From Hesseltinella vesiculosa (lineage: Eukaryota; Mucoromycota; Mucoromycetes; Mucorales; Cunninghamellaceae), in contig MCGT01000041.1 of assembly GCA_002104935.1 (NCBI GenBank), positions 131,501 to 195,500 of the forward strand: 64,000 bases of DNA, given 5' to 3'. Every line of letters begins with the position of its first letter. Position 1 is the stretch's first letter. Made by a program: the position numbers and the translations under genes. Below, in pieces: positions 47,561 to 62,029 of the stretch. The notes beneath the pieces were generated by a model that did not search any database, was not told the origin of the DNA, and saw only the letters and a program-made list of their open reading frames with translations.

Positions 47561-50351
47561 GATGAAATAGGTTAAGCCGTAGACAAGAGGAGAGAGGTGG
47601 GGTAAGCAAACTACAGAATGAAACAAAAAAAAAGCTAGACTTCGAAGGAGCAGCTGAGAACGGTTTAATCTATATTCAAAATAAAAATAAAAGAAGATAG
47701 GATGGCCACCAAACCAGAAAAAGAAAAGCTGTAGATCAAGACAAAACGAAGAAAGAAAGGAAAAAGAGGAGAAAGAGGAGGGGGAGATTGGCCTTGTAAA
47801 AGAACTGCCCAATTAAGCTTTTTATTTCATTTTTTGAATACCAGCAGAGAGACAATCGGACCCTGTGGCAGCAGGGTCATTTTCTGCTGAGGTCTCCTCA
47901 CTCTTAAAAAATGGCCCAACTTTATCAGAATGGACATCCAAAGTCATTTTCCTTCTTTTCCACTGCCAAGCCAATCTCCTTGGTCATCGTTCTTTTGTTG
48001 TTTCTTTCGTTTTTATTCTTAGCTCTTGGTTCATTCTGTGCTGAACGGAGTTTTTGTCTCCAGCCAACAAAACCCCCAAACATCATCCTCCGTAAAAAAA
48101 ATTTTTATTTAGCGCAAAGCTTCGCCAAAAAGAACTCATGTTTGCTTTGGTTGGTGAGTGACATAAAAAAGGTGTTTTAGCCCCATGAGCACGGAGCCAT
48201 TTTTGGATATGACGAAAAATTATTTTTCTGATCCACATGGAGCATTAGAATAAAAAAGGTTCCGAGTTTTTTCAACCTTGGCTCCAAATTGGGTCTAGCT
48301 TGACCTTGGATCAGGAAATGCTCTCTAGCATCCAAAAAGACTCTTTTTATTTCTCACCCACAAATCCCTGTTGCTGACAACTTATTTATCAATCTGCTTG
48401 GACGCCAGGAACTGAGCTGACAGACTAGGGAGCCCGACCGAGCAAAATTCAGGAGAGGCAAAAGGAGGTTTTTTTTTTTTTTTTTTTTTTCGAAGCCCTA
48501 TTATTTTCGTGTTCCATGAAAGTAAAGTGCACAAAAAAAAAGATGTCTTGAGGTTGTTTGTTTGGTCTTTTGATGACGTAAACTCATTGGTATTGTTTGT
48601 GAGCCATCGTTTCCAGAGCCAATCGACTTGTCCACGGTCGAGCCCGTGCACAGATGGGCTCCATCCCTGGTAGCTTCGTTTCTCTTCATCTGACTCGTTT
48701 TTGTTTTCCCTCTGAACCTGACCGACAAACTTGCCCCAACGAGATGTTTCATCTGGTCCATGTTGCATGTGGAATCATCTGCCTTGGCGTCTATGAAAGC
48801 CACATGATGCTGTCAGCCAAAGAAAAGTACCAGGTGCAAAGGGCAGATCAAACGTGTTTGATCGAATGGCTCACGGTGTCACAGTGCCAGTTTGTGCATG
48901 GACATTTCCTGAGGTTTTTTTTAGGGTTACGGTCTGGCCGACATAACATCACGACGCCCTGTTAGCTCTAGCTTTTGTGCCACGCCTTAACAAAGAACGA
49001 CTTTCATCCCCTTTTTCCTGGTGACACTTTTATAGTTCGCAGTGAAAAAAAAAAAAAGGCAAGGGAGAGTCCTGTCGATGGCACGCGAGATTGCAGCAGG
49101 TAGAGCCCTCGTTATAAGCAGCAAAAAAAGGAAAGAGAGGAACTGAACTTTAGCCGGAAGAAAAAACTCTCAAGGTAAGGCCGTTGGGGTTCATATCCCA
49201 ACAAGGTACAAAGCATTTCCACGTGCCAAACGGCTCTATGCTTTTGCTCCGCTTCTTTCAGCCAAGGGCAATTTGATCCTTTGGTTTTTTAAGCCAGGCT
49301 ATCTCATTGCACCCTCCGTGATGTGTTTTACTGTATGTTACATCAGACTGGACAGCCATAGACACGTACACTGGCATGTCCATAATCAGCGCATCGTGCA
49401 TGACGACAAATTTGGCTGCTGCATTTCAAACCCAGCCAGCTGAGCAGTGGGGGCATTGGAGTGCCAGATCCTCCACTTTTGCAGGAATCCTTGCTGCAGT
49501 CTTTTAGCCAGGGACTCTTCTCATCCTTTGATGTTTGCTTGAAAAGTGGCAAGATGTGTCTAAACCAGATAGTTTCGATCTCCGCAGACGTTGGCCCACC
49601 GTGGTTTGCAATCCGTACAAAGGAAGGATGGCGAGGGAGGTCTAATTCATTCGAATTTTGTAAACACTGAGAGCATGATAAGTTGTAGTGGTGGGTGAAA
49701 GCACAAAGATCCAGGTCGAGATATCGAAGAGTTACGGCTGTCGACATGGGTGATCAACCAGGTAAAAAAGGCATGGCAATTAAGCTCGTGTTGCTTCTAG
49801 CTTAGTGGGACGTACGATACATACCGGTACAAGGCTTATTCTTTCTATTGCCCCGTCATGTGCTATATCTGTGCAAAATTTAGGGTGAATCGCTAAAGCT
49901 ATGCAAATTGATGATTTTTTTTCTTTTTTGCCACATCTCATAAGGACACCCGTTTGCTCCCGATTGTAATTAGAAAGCTCTCTAACGCTTTTGAGCCTCT
50001 AGATCATTATAAAATTTTGCATGGGAACAAATTCTCATCAAAGGCGGTGATGTTGAAAAAATCAGATCAATCTGTGAAGGTTGCCCAGCCAACTGGATGC
50101 ACATTGAATTTTGGGATCTCAGTTTTCTCAGCAAAAATGACAAAAAAGGAAGAATGGCGGTCGATTTTAAACGCAGCCCGCTGACAGCGTTGGTGAAGGA
50201 GGCTAAAAATCGAGCACTACTTTAATGTATTTGTGTATCTTGGTAAGATGCATTAGGTATTACAATTGCGCTGGGAAAAAGGATAAAATAATATAAAAGG
50301 GAGAGGGTAAAAACCAAGCGACTAGGAGCGAGAGAGAAGGACAGGCTGGGT
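47561..50351. other. Long intergenic region with a diverged repeat copy
   Basis: About 2.8 kb without a supported gene. Frames at 47911-48180 (one hydrophobic segment), 48654-48965 and, on the minus strand, 49343-49747 lack domains and splice logic. Repeat copy E lies at 49860-50150. Confidence 0.5.
49860..50150. repeat. Dispersed repeat family, copy E (diverged, partly inverted)
   Basis: TGCAAAATTTAGGGTGAATC at 49872 matches the outer part of copy B in one orientation. AAAATTTTGCAT at 50010 and GTTGAAAAAATCAGATCAAT plus GAAGGTTGCCCAGCCAACTG at 50052-50096 match copies A and D in the other. The copy looks folded back or rearranged. Confidence 0.5.
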
Positions 50352-51265
50352 TTAATAACGTTTGCCCTGGGTTTGGTGGATTTGAGGTGAGGGTGGTGCA
50401 GTGTCGTATTCATAGTTGACCGAGGTGGCGTCTCTGGACCAGCGCGTGGAGCCGGGCACAACGTCCTCGGCGGATGGCTTGAATTCTTCGAAATCGTTGG
50501 CTTCTTCACGTTCACGGTCGCGTCGTCTACACCAAAAGATCAGTCCGGCAAGGAGGGCAGCGCCAGCGACACCCCCGACGACGCCTCCAATGATGGAAAC
50601 TTGTTGATCTGACAGGCCATTGTGGTTGCTGGCGGACGTAGGGCCAGATGCGTTGTCAGTGGCTGTGATACCAGAATCACTTGGGATTGTCAGCATGGTG
50701 ACAGAGGACGATTGGGACAAACTGGAAGGGTAAGAGGCTGACGATGTCAAGTTGGCGGACAGGGAAGAAGGCATGCTCACGCCACTAGAAGAGAGTGTTG
50801 GGGGTGGGGTTGTTTGAGCAGGAGGGGAATTGGGTGAGTTGGTTGGAGTAGGTTGTTGTGTGGTGGGTGGGGGTGGAGGTGGAGGTGCCTCAGTGGTGGT
50901 GGGCGGTGGATTGGTATGAGGAGGCTCGGTGGTACTAGGAGGAGGGGGTGGAGGAGGAGCCTGCGTTGTTGTGGGGCAAGTATTAAACAGCGAGCAGAAA
51001 AAGCCTATTTGAAAAAGAGAGATAAATCAAAGGGATCCCAGGCAAAGAACAGGGATGGATCTTACCGCCAATATCTCGCTGTTCAAGGTGAGCTGATCTC
51101 GGCTGTGGAGTGACTAACAAAAAAAAAAAAAGGTAAAATAAAGGTGCAAAAATGCACATGAATGAATTTACTTGGAAGGGGCGTGGGACGTATGGTTTCA
51201 GCACTGGCACAGACCATGCTTAAGAAAACAAGGAGCACAGCTGCTTGCCAAGGTGGAAGGTGCAT
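50352..51265 (-). CDS. Mucin-like single-pass cell-surface protein
   Basis: Predicted 264 residues; exons, 5' to 3': 51265-51172, 51113-51066, 51004-50352. The signal peptide (MHLPPWQAAVLLVFLSMVCA) is followed by a short linker, a Cys pair (FFCSLFNTC), a Pro/Thr-rich stretch of about 65 residues (repeated TTTEAPPPPP-like units) and a Ser-rich region with N-glycosylation sites. A transmembrane helix (VSIIGGVVGGVAGAALLAGL) follows, stopped by CRRRDREREE, and then a 50-residue cytosolic tail. This layout matches fungal wall-stress sensors and mucins (Mid2/Wsc type) but no sensor head domain is recognised. It would sit in the plasma membrane with the Pro/Ser/Thr stalk in the wall. Confidence 0.75.
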
Positions 51266-52056
51266 CGTAAAAGGAGAGAGAGGGGAAGAAGGAAAAAAAA
51301 AAAAAGAATTTTGGGGTTTCAATTTTGATTGTGATCGTCCAAAAGGGACTGACCAACCAGGAGCCTTTCGAGGAGGGTGACACAAAAATAATGATTGGAT
51401 CTGGCGTCAAAGAATGGTGACACAAGCCTTGGAACAAAAATAGGCCCAGGTCCAGGTTCACGCTTTTCTTGGAAGACGGCACGCCTTGTCAGGCCTGAAA
51501 AAGTAAAATGAAAAAATAAATAGAATGGGTGGTGCTGAGAAGAAGAAAAAAAAACGAGGTTGAAACTGCGATTCAAGGGGAAAGTGGCTCATGACGGAAC
51601 TGACCTTTTTTTTTTCATTCATCGACCCGAGGTGCTACTGCTTCCATTTTAATGTGAGCTTCCACTCCCCCTTGTCACTGGAGTGTTGAGATTTGCACCA
51701 AAGGGAAACAATGCACCTCATGCAAAGCTCAGTATTTTACTTGCATTGGTTTGGCCATGTGGCACTACAGTGACTTGGCTCCATATGGTTGTCATGGCAA
51801 CAAACTCCGTTTCACGTTCGCAAGAAAAAAAGGAGACCCCTTTCCTTTTTTTTTTCTTTTCTTTTCTTTATCTTTTTCTTGTATTTGATTATACAGGATA
51901 AACCCACTCCAGTTCATTCATACCACTTTTTTTTTTTTTATTATCCCCTCCTTCTAGGATAGTGCATTGCATCCTTGTTTTTTTTGTCCTCGTTGTCTCA
52001 ACCGGCTTTTTTTTTTTCATTTGTTACACTCCAACGTTTCTTGAACATTGTCCTTG
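51266..52056. other. Divergent promoter region
   Basis: Shared upstream region of the mucin-like gene (minus) and the acidic orphan (plus). The right part is strongly T/C-rich with four poly-T tracts, typical of leaders here. Confidence 0.5.
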
Positions 52057-52506
52057 ATGAATCCAACCGTTGACTATCAGCATGACTATATGCTTGACTA
52101 TCAGCATGAAGAATATCAACCTGAACATTTGAAAGAGATGGACGTGTGTTTCTTGAGCTTAAGTGATCAAGAACTAGCAATGAACGACGCCATGTATCTA
52201 GCCAACTATGACCAGACTATGGAAATGGAGGCTGAATACTTTGACCAATGCGTCGAGGACCAGCACCACATGGTGCCTCCTGAACAAGAATATCGTGCCG
52301 ACAACGATGACACCTACCACTATGAGAACGACGCCTTGTTAAAGCTGATTGTCGGCGTGCAATCCTATTTGACCGACGCTGCCTGTGATGGTATGGATCG
52401 ACAAGATTCTCCTTTACTGGACTTGCAATACAAAATGTACATGTATCTCAAGCAGCGTGCCTCTGATATGGGTGTAGATCTCCATGCGCTCGACCAGCCT
52501 CTTTAA
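52057..52506 (+). CDS. Small acidic orphan protein
   Basis: A 149-codon frame without introns, starting MNPTVDYQHDYMLDYQHEEY, where a DYQHDYMLDYQHE repeat is visible. The protein is strongly acidic and rich in Tyr, Met, Gln and His; the C-terminal half contains a predicted helix pair (DALLKLIVGVQSYLTDAACD and LLDLQYKMYMYLKQRASDMG). No known domain. It has a long T/C-rich leader and an A/T-rich 3' region, so it is probably transcribed. It might be a regulatory partner protein, but the sequence gives no specific role. Confidence 0.6.
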   Translation: MNPTVDYQHDYMLDYQHEEYQPEHLKEMDVCFLSLSDQELAMNDAMYLANYDQTMEMEAEYFDQCVEDQHHMVPPEQEYRADNDDTYHYENDALLKLIVGVQSYLTDAACDGMDRQDSPLLDLQYKMYMYLKQRASDMGVDLHALDQPL

Positions 52507-53040
52507 ACACCACTGTTCTCTTCCTCCTTTTTCATCACGCCGTTTTGAACCCGCTCTTTCTCCTCTTTTTTTCTCGCTCACCCTTCACATTCCCTACACC
52601 AACACTTTCCCTAATTTTCCCCTTTTCAAAGATATGAAAATATCGAAAAAAAAAATATGTATACTTACCCATGCCAGAAACAAAAAAACCTCATGCCAAA
52701 AAAATGTCAAAAAGTGAATTTTTAAAAAAACCCACCCGCCAACATTTTTCTTTACCCCTTTTTACCATTATTATTTTTTTTTTAAAAAAAAGAAACAAAA
52801 CAATTGCAGTAAAACTTCAAATAAAAAAACTCGATTTTCTTCTTTTCTTTCATTTCTACATGAACAAACCTTGCTAAAAACATCGCTGTCTTCGGCGGAG
52901 CTGAACCAATGAAACGCTCGATCGGCCTCCGGGCTGGGGTTCATTCTTCTTTTTTCACCAAACGAGATTCTTTTTTTCTTGTTTTCTTTCTTCTATTTTT
53001 TGCCTGGTAATTTTATAAAAAGGGACAGTCCTTTACCTGA
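52507..53040. other. Intergenic, A/T-rich
   Basis: Poly-A/T-rich 3' flank of the acidic orphan and promoter of the kinase-like gene. No gene is seen. Confidence 0.6.
53010..53020 (+). promoter_or_regulatory. Putative TATA box of the kinase-like gene
   Basis: TTTTATAAAAAG lies about 25 bp before the ATG at 53041, following a T-rich tract. This spacing suggests a very short leader. Confidence 0.4.
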
Positions 53041-54755
53041 ATGGATGATCAAGAATTGGATCTGCTATATGCACAGCAGTTGAACGAAGAACTACAGCTA
53101 CAGTCCCGCAATGCCATCGCTCGACTCATTGAAGAGCTGCCTCTCGACTTTGGGTTGGAAAACCTAGTCCCAGTCAAAACCAATGGCGTTGGTACCATGG
53201 TAGAGAAGATGGCCATGCTATATCAAGAAGTGTGCGAATATTATAACGCCAATGGCATACCATTTGATCACGCCTGGGTAAGTTTCTCATCCAACTGCTT
53301 GACCCTATTTTTTTTGTTCATATTCCTATTATTCATATTATGGCCGTGTCTAGCATTGGTCATTTGTATGGCGGCAACAGCTATCCTACAAGGCTCTAGG
53401 AAGTCATTATGGTGTGGATCAGGTAGTCAGCGCTACCAACCCACGTGGGCGCAAGGCGGTCAAGCAAATCTATTTAGAAAACCTGGACAGCTACATGCAA
53501 TGGTTCCCATGGTCCTGGTTCTCTAATATGCAATTCATTGGTGCCGGTGGCTTCTCAGCTGTCTATGCTGCATTGATGATCCCTCCCTATGATGCCCAGC
53601 CTACTCGTGTTGCTTTGAAAATCGTGGATGACAAGATCTTGAACGAGGCAAGTCCAGCACGAAAAAAAAAAAAACTGTAAGTAACCAATTTTTCCAGATC
53701 TCGGTGCAATCAAAAGCCTTTTTACCACTCCTCTTCCAAGGCCTGACTGTGTGCGAAAGTACGGGTGATTTGATGATGGTGATGAAAATGAGCAATGACG
53801 GTAACCTAGAGGATCATATGCAACAACTTCCATTGGGTGATTTGGATCTCAAGACAATCACCGGTACCATCTTACGGCTGGCCCAAAACCTGACGGATCT
53901 CCACAAAGTGGTAAGTGGAAAGCAAAAGAAGTAATGGCTCACCCCCTTTTTTTTTCTTGTGCTGCAGCAAATGAATCATCGGAACGTTCATCCTCGAAAC
54001 ATCATGTGCACGGACAGTGATTATTTTTTGGTGGATTATCGATACGCCACCCCTTCAAAGGAATCTTCAGCAGTGACTTCATTGACCAAGGCTGTTTACG
54101 GACGTTTACCTTACATTGCTCCTGAAGTTCGTCGGGGTGTATATACCGAGAAGTCAGATATGTATAGCCTAGGCATCATCATTTGGTAATCCCCAACAAA
54201 AAAGAGAGAGAGAGACAACTCATCCACCATGGTTTTGTTAGGCAACTGGTGAGCAAGGTGATCTTTCCGTCTCCAGACGTGCTGTTAGATGGCGCCAACG
54301 CAGCGGGTGGCAACGTCGAGGATAATCCCTACCGAATTGAGCATGTGGAAGGAGTACCAGACTGGTACAAGAAACTCTATGTCAGCTGCTTGGAGCCACG
54401 ACCGGAGAATCGACCTGAAGCGGCCGAGCTATGCGTGGTGTTGCAGGCGATTCACGACAAGCTGGACTACTCTGTACCATTGAATCGACGCGTCACTGAA
54501 TACATCGTGGCCAGGCGAGCCGAAGTGGCCGACCACCAGCGAACTTATGCCAAGGTCAAGGGCATGGTCTCAGCTTCTACTTCTCGCCTTTATACCCTTT
54601 CCAACCTACCGAGCACGGAACACTTTTTTTCCCTCCCATTTCGTCATATTCCTTTTGCCATGGCGATGGCTGACGCCTCCGCCTCCATTCCTTCTTCCTC
54701 TCCTTCTTTTACTTCTCCTTCCCCTCCTGCCCAAAGCGTCTCGACTCCTATCTAA
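53041..54755 (+). CDS. Kinase-fold protein with HRN motif, predicted pseudokinase
   Basis: Predicted 491 residues; exons 53041-53277, 53354-53647, 53698-53910, 53968-54185, 54242-54755. The second intron uses a GC donor (GCAAGT). A helical N-terminal region (~120 residues) precedes the kinase domain, with glycine loop IGAGGFSAVYAA, Lys in VALKIV, the catalytic loop NHRNVHPRNIM, VDYRYA in place of DFG-x-A, YGRLPYIAPEV with the APE motif, SDMYSLGIIIW, and CLEPRPENRP in subdomain XI. The HRD aspartate is Asn, and DFG has become DYR (metal-binding Asp kept). It may therefore bind nucleotide but catalyse poorly. The tail is Ser/Pro-rich. It resembles the tyrosine-kinase-like families expanded in early-diverging fungi. 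The partner is unknown. Confidence 0.8.
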
Positions 54756-54974
54756 TCAACACTCCTAGCCTTTTTCTCTTTGTTCAAGAGAAACCTTTAT
54801 CATGTTTTCAAAAAGTAAAGTGAACAAAGAAAAATTAAGATTAAGGGGTTAGATTTTTTTTTTTACCTTTTGGCACCGAGCGGAGACACAAAGTTTCCAT
54901 TGTTTTTTTTTTTTTTTTTTCTTCTTTTTCTTCCTCTTCCTGATCAAACTAAAAAAAAGCCCACAAAAAAAAAC

Positions 54975-58112
<3,138 letters not shown>

Positions 58113-58588
58113 ATGCATTCCAAAGTACGGCCCTGTGGCCATTCACAAGAACACGATTTTTACCCTTCGTAAAACAAAAAATTTATCATTTCCTTTTTTT
58201 TTTTCTTATTGAATCTCCATCGTTTTATCACTTCTCCCTCTCTCTTCCACATCGTGTATTTCCTAATCGTTGTTTTCTTATTTTTTTTTTCTTTTTAAAA
58301 TGAACGAAAAAACCTGGATTAAAAAATATGAAAAGAGTGTTACTTTCACTTTGTTTTACGGGAATTCCCTTCATTGCTTCAATCGATCGCGCTTGCCGAC
58401 AAAAAAAAAAAAATGCAAAATGCACGAGAAAGTAACTGCAGCGTGCGCGAAGCCGTCAAGAAGTGATCCATCCCCACTTGCGAAAAGAGAACGACACCGA
58501 CGTATTGCTTCTCCGCTTTTCATCGCACTGGGCGCGCGTTTCATAATTTTTCTCACTTTCTTGCTTTTCTCCTTCATTTTTTTGGAAT
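58113..58588. other. Intergenic region between helicase and kaptin genes
   Basis: T/A-rich 3' flank and promoter region; no gene. Confidence 0.6.
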
Positions 58589-60739
58589 ATGGCAAACGTG
58601 GACGATGATTTATATCAAGAAACGCATTATGCACGCTTTGGCTATGAGCGGACGTAAGCATGACGAGTCCTCTTTTTACTGAACGAAAAGTGGCAAACCT
58701 CTTTTTTTTTTTTGAATAGGAATATCTACGGGGTTGCTTCATTTCAATCAAGCTTACCGACCTACATGGAAAAACCTGTGGATTTCCCTTCCAGTCAACA
58801 TGAAAAAGTAACTGACACTGATTTACCATTGGAACCAAAGGGTAAACAGGAATCGCATAATGTGGATGGTTGCTAACGTCCTTCTCACTCTTTTAGAACG
58901 ACTCTCCAAACCACGACAACATTTGATTACAGCATCTGCATCCGAGCTGACTGTGTTTATTTCCAACGATGGCCATTGGAATTGCCTTTGTTTAGACTTG
59001 GGATTGTTTGCTGGTACGATGGGTTTGACAGCGTGGTTGGGATGTGAAGCTCCTGGGTGTGGTTTGTCCTGTAGTCTAACCCCTGCTTTTTTTTTATCAG
59101 GCAAATCCGAGGTGATCTCGATCGACGCTTTTGAAACGGAAGACCCCGACCAAGATGACCAATATCTCATTTTTGGCATGGCTGTTGCAGAGGTAACATC
59201 CGTTCGATTTTTGTAACGTGGCTGTGGGAGGCGCGTGTGGAAAAAAAGTAGAGCGCTGACACTCATTTTTTTTCTTCTTGTTTGGCGTTTTGTAGAAGGC
59301 AGACGCAGAGAGTGAAAATGGCTCACCGTCATTCACCTTACGATTGTATGGACATGATACCCCTGTCAAAGGATATTTGGAAACCTCGATAGCAAGCATC
59401 ACAGGTATGAAAAAAGGCAGGCTGACATCCAAGTAAGCTCACGGCTGGATATTCTAGAATCCTCTCAGATCATCCCTTTGGAATATGCACCCATGCAGCT
59501 CACACATACAAGGTAGTGCACAGGCCACAAGAAGTGACATTTGGCTCACGTTTCTTCTTTACAACCCTCAGGATTCGATACAAGGGCGAATCTCGGCCCG
59601 CGTTCCTGTTAGCGCTGATTGACGGCTCGATTCAGATGTATGTCCAGGACCAAGGATCTCGACAGTTTGAACGAATCATTGACGACTGCCCTATCCCTCT
59701 CTTCCAAAAGATCTACGACCAACGTGCGGGTGTCTCGTTTATGCATATCTATGACCGACCGGATGGTGGACGAGTGATTTGCACAGGCGGACAGCGTGGC
59801 GAGCTGTTTTTGGCGTTTTACGACCCAGGTAGGTACAATATGAACGTGTCGTGCTGTTCTCACTGTCTGCTTTCCCGATTCTCTGTCCAGATGGCAACGA
59901 GAAGAAATTATACCAATCGCGCGTTTTCTCACCTGTGACGTCTGTGCAGATCTTCCAACCTCGAGCACCGAATACGAGCAAGTCTGGAGCAGGCAATGGG
60001 CTCGATCCAAGAAACGCTCACACTTTTTTTTTTTGTTGTAGTTGACGAGGATGATCTTTCCTTGGTAGTCACCAGTGCTATTGAGAGAGCAACTGTGTAC
60101 AGGTGAGGGCTCCTTTTCATTGCCAAAATCAAAAAGAAAGCATTGACCTCCTTTTTTTAAAAAAATCCGCCATGGCCAGGTCGATTTGTACGCATGGCCT
60201 ATCGAATTCGCGTGTGTTGCCTCAATCTTCTCAATTTGATAGTGTGCTGTGCTCGCATGTTGCTGATGTGGATTGGGACGGGGAACGTGAAATCCTCATT
60301 GGAACCTATGGACGACAATTGATTATTTACAAACAAGGTAAAAAAAAAAAAAAAAAAAAGCCTTCACGGGAATCGACTATTGACACGCAGCCCTTTTCCA
60401 GTGGCCGGCACGCAGGAATACAATATCCTTTGGCGACGACAATTTGCCTATCCATTGTATCGAATTATGCATTTGGATCTTAACTGCGATGGTTTGGATG
60501 AGTTGCTGGTGATGACAATGTATGGTGTTCATATCCTGCAGGTAATTTAAAAAAGGAGCAAGGAGCGTGCATCGCATGACTTGCATTTTTTTCCCGTTTA
60601 GCCCAACCTACAAAAAGCAAAGGCCAAGTTACTCGATGCCATCCAATATATCGAAGGAAGCAAGAAACAAAAACTCGACATGATGAATGAATTCAGGGAG
60701 CAGCAGGAATTAGAAGAAGCTATTGTGTTTGAGCAGTGA
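58589..60739 (+). CDS. KPTN: Kaptin-like protein (KICSTOR subunit)
   Basis: Predicted 466 residues from 12 exons: 58589-58653, 58720-58841, 58897-59013, 59101-59192, 59296-59404, 59458-59512, 59572-59828, 59891-59977, 60042-60102, 60180-60337, 60402-60541, 60602-60739. Intron 8 uses a GC donor (GCAAGT at 59978), the only choice that keeps frame. The protein reads as a beta-propeller with FG-GAP-like turns: SNIYGV-type start (ERTNIYGVASF), HVADVDWDGEREILIGTYG, and DLNCDGLDELLVMTMYGVHI, ending in a coiled coil (KAKAKLLDAIQYIEGSKKQK). The order and length match kaptin, a subunit of the KICSTOR complex that anchors GATOR1 at lysosomes and dampens TORC1 when nutrients are scarce. Kaptin is absent from baker's yeast. 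Confidence 0.82.
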
Positions 60740-60995
60740 GTCGTAAAAGAAAAACAGCTTTGATTTTATATATAAAAAAAAGGGGGGATATGAAAAAAGT
60801 GAGTGACTAAAGATTGTAATGAACATGGTACATAGAGATTAATAGTAGAGGAGAGCGAGAAACTGAAGGGGAAGACGACGAAACCAAAAAGAAAAAAAAG
60901 TACAAGAGAGCAAGTGATGAGTGTGCGTGTGTGTACGTTGTCTACAACTAATGAAGGAAACGTCGAGGGAATGGAAGGGGAAAGGAGGATGGGGT

Positions 60996-62029
60996 TTAGA
61001 TGGCTGGCGAGACTGGCACACTGACGTTCATAGGATCATCTTCTTGGACAGGGTTGGTATTCATGGTCCCAGCCATGCCGCTGGTGTATGATTTCATTGC
61101 TTCTTCATATTCTTCCAGTTCCTTTTGATACATGTCTTGATATACCTGTGGAGGCGAAGAAGGGTGTCAGCATCAAGAACCCATTTTACTATGGTCAGCC
61201 AGGCTTTACCTGTTTTTCTTCCTTGCTTAGGCCTTTCCATTTGGCACTGAGTAGTTTGGTGACCTCGCCCAGGCTTCGTTCCTCTGGATGTTCGTCCTTG
61301 ATCTTGTCTCGTTGTAAGCGGCAGAATAAAAAGAAGACATTGCCTGGGCCTTTGGGAGCATTGGGATCCTTCTTCTTTTTTGGTTTGGGGGTCTTTTGTT
61401 GGCTGCCGTGATGATACTGTCATTAAAAAAAAAGTGACGGTCAGTGATCTTTTGTTAGACAATGGATAGGCAGTGTATCGCTCGTTATCGTGTCATTGCC
61501 GAATATACTCCTCGTTTTTTAGGAGAAATCTTTAGCGGGGCTTACATTTAATGGTGTGTCTTGATCAGAAGTGGCAAGGACTTCGTCTTCTGAGTCGTCA
61601 AAGGACAGTTGGCCGTTGATTTTTTCGATTCGATCCAATAAAAAGCTAATAGGGAATGAGTCCAAGTGGGTGGATTTGACGTTTGGCTTACGTTCGTTCC
61701 AGGCGTAGTCGGCGTATACTTTTCTGAGCTTTATGTACGCGGATATGAAGAAAGTCATTTTGCTGCAAGAAAAATAAATGGATGAGTCTTGGATGTCCTT
61801 TTTTTTATTTTTTAATTTTTTTTCGTATTTTCGCGTCAACGCTCCCATTTGCGCCATGTCGCCAATGGCATGTGCTGGTCACTCTCACCCCAGATGTCTC
61901 TGCTTACTCTTTCAATATCACGGATGCGTTTCTTTAAATTGGTGTATTTTTCCTTATGATCGTCATCTACAACATGGTTGAGTTCCTTGTTACTTGTTTT
62001 GGATCCTGTGGTCTTTTACCTGGAGTCAT
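60996..62029 (-). CDS. HMG-box protein resembling Nhp10 (INO80 complex)
   Basis: Predicted 198 residues; exons, 5' to 3': 62029-62020, 61966-61908, 61762-61692, 61645-61546, 61416-61210, 61145-60996. The first exon is 10 bp. An N-terminal coiled coil (KYTNLKKRIRDIERQNDFLH and KAQKSIRRLRLERTFLLDRI), an acidic linker (FDDSEDEVLA) and a Lys-rich patch precede one HMG box. The box runs from KKKKDPNAPKGPGNVFFLFC through EEEKQVYQ-like helix 3 (SKEEKQVYQDMYQKELEEYE). A coiled coil followed by a single HMG box is the layout of fungal Nhp10, a DNA-binding subunit of INO80. A generic HMG-box protein is the alternative. It converges on the kaptin gene with 256 bp between stops. Confidence 0.75.

Noticed and set aside
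47911..48180. 89-codon frame with one hydrophobic segment
   Set aside because: Low complexity, no supporting context; likely chance.
49081..49210. tRNA-like stretch (GGTAGAGC, TATAA and a TTC arm resembling a split tRNA)
   Set aside because: The acceptor and anticodon stems do not pair and the halves are about 50 bp too far apart; not a functional tRNA.
49343..49747. 134-codon minus-strand frame with several Cys
   Set aside because: No recognisable motif or homologous neighbour; lies between a repeat and low-complexity DNA.
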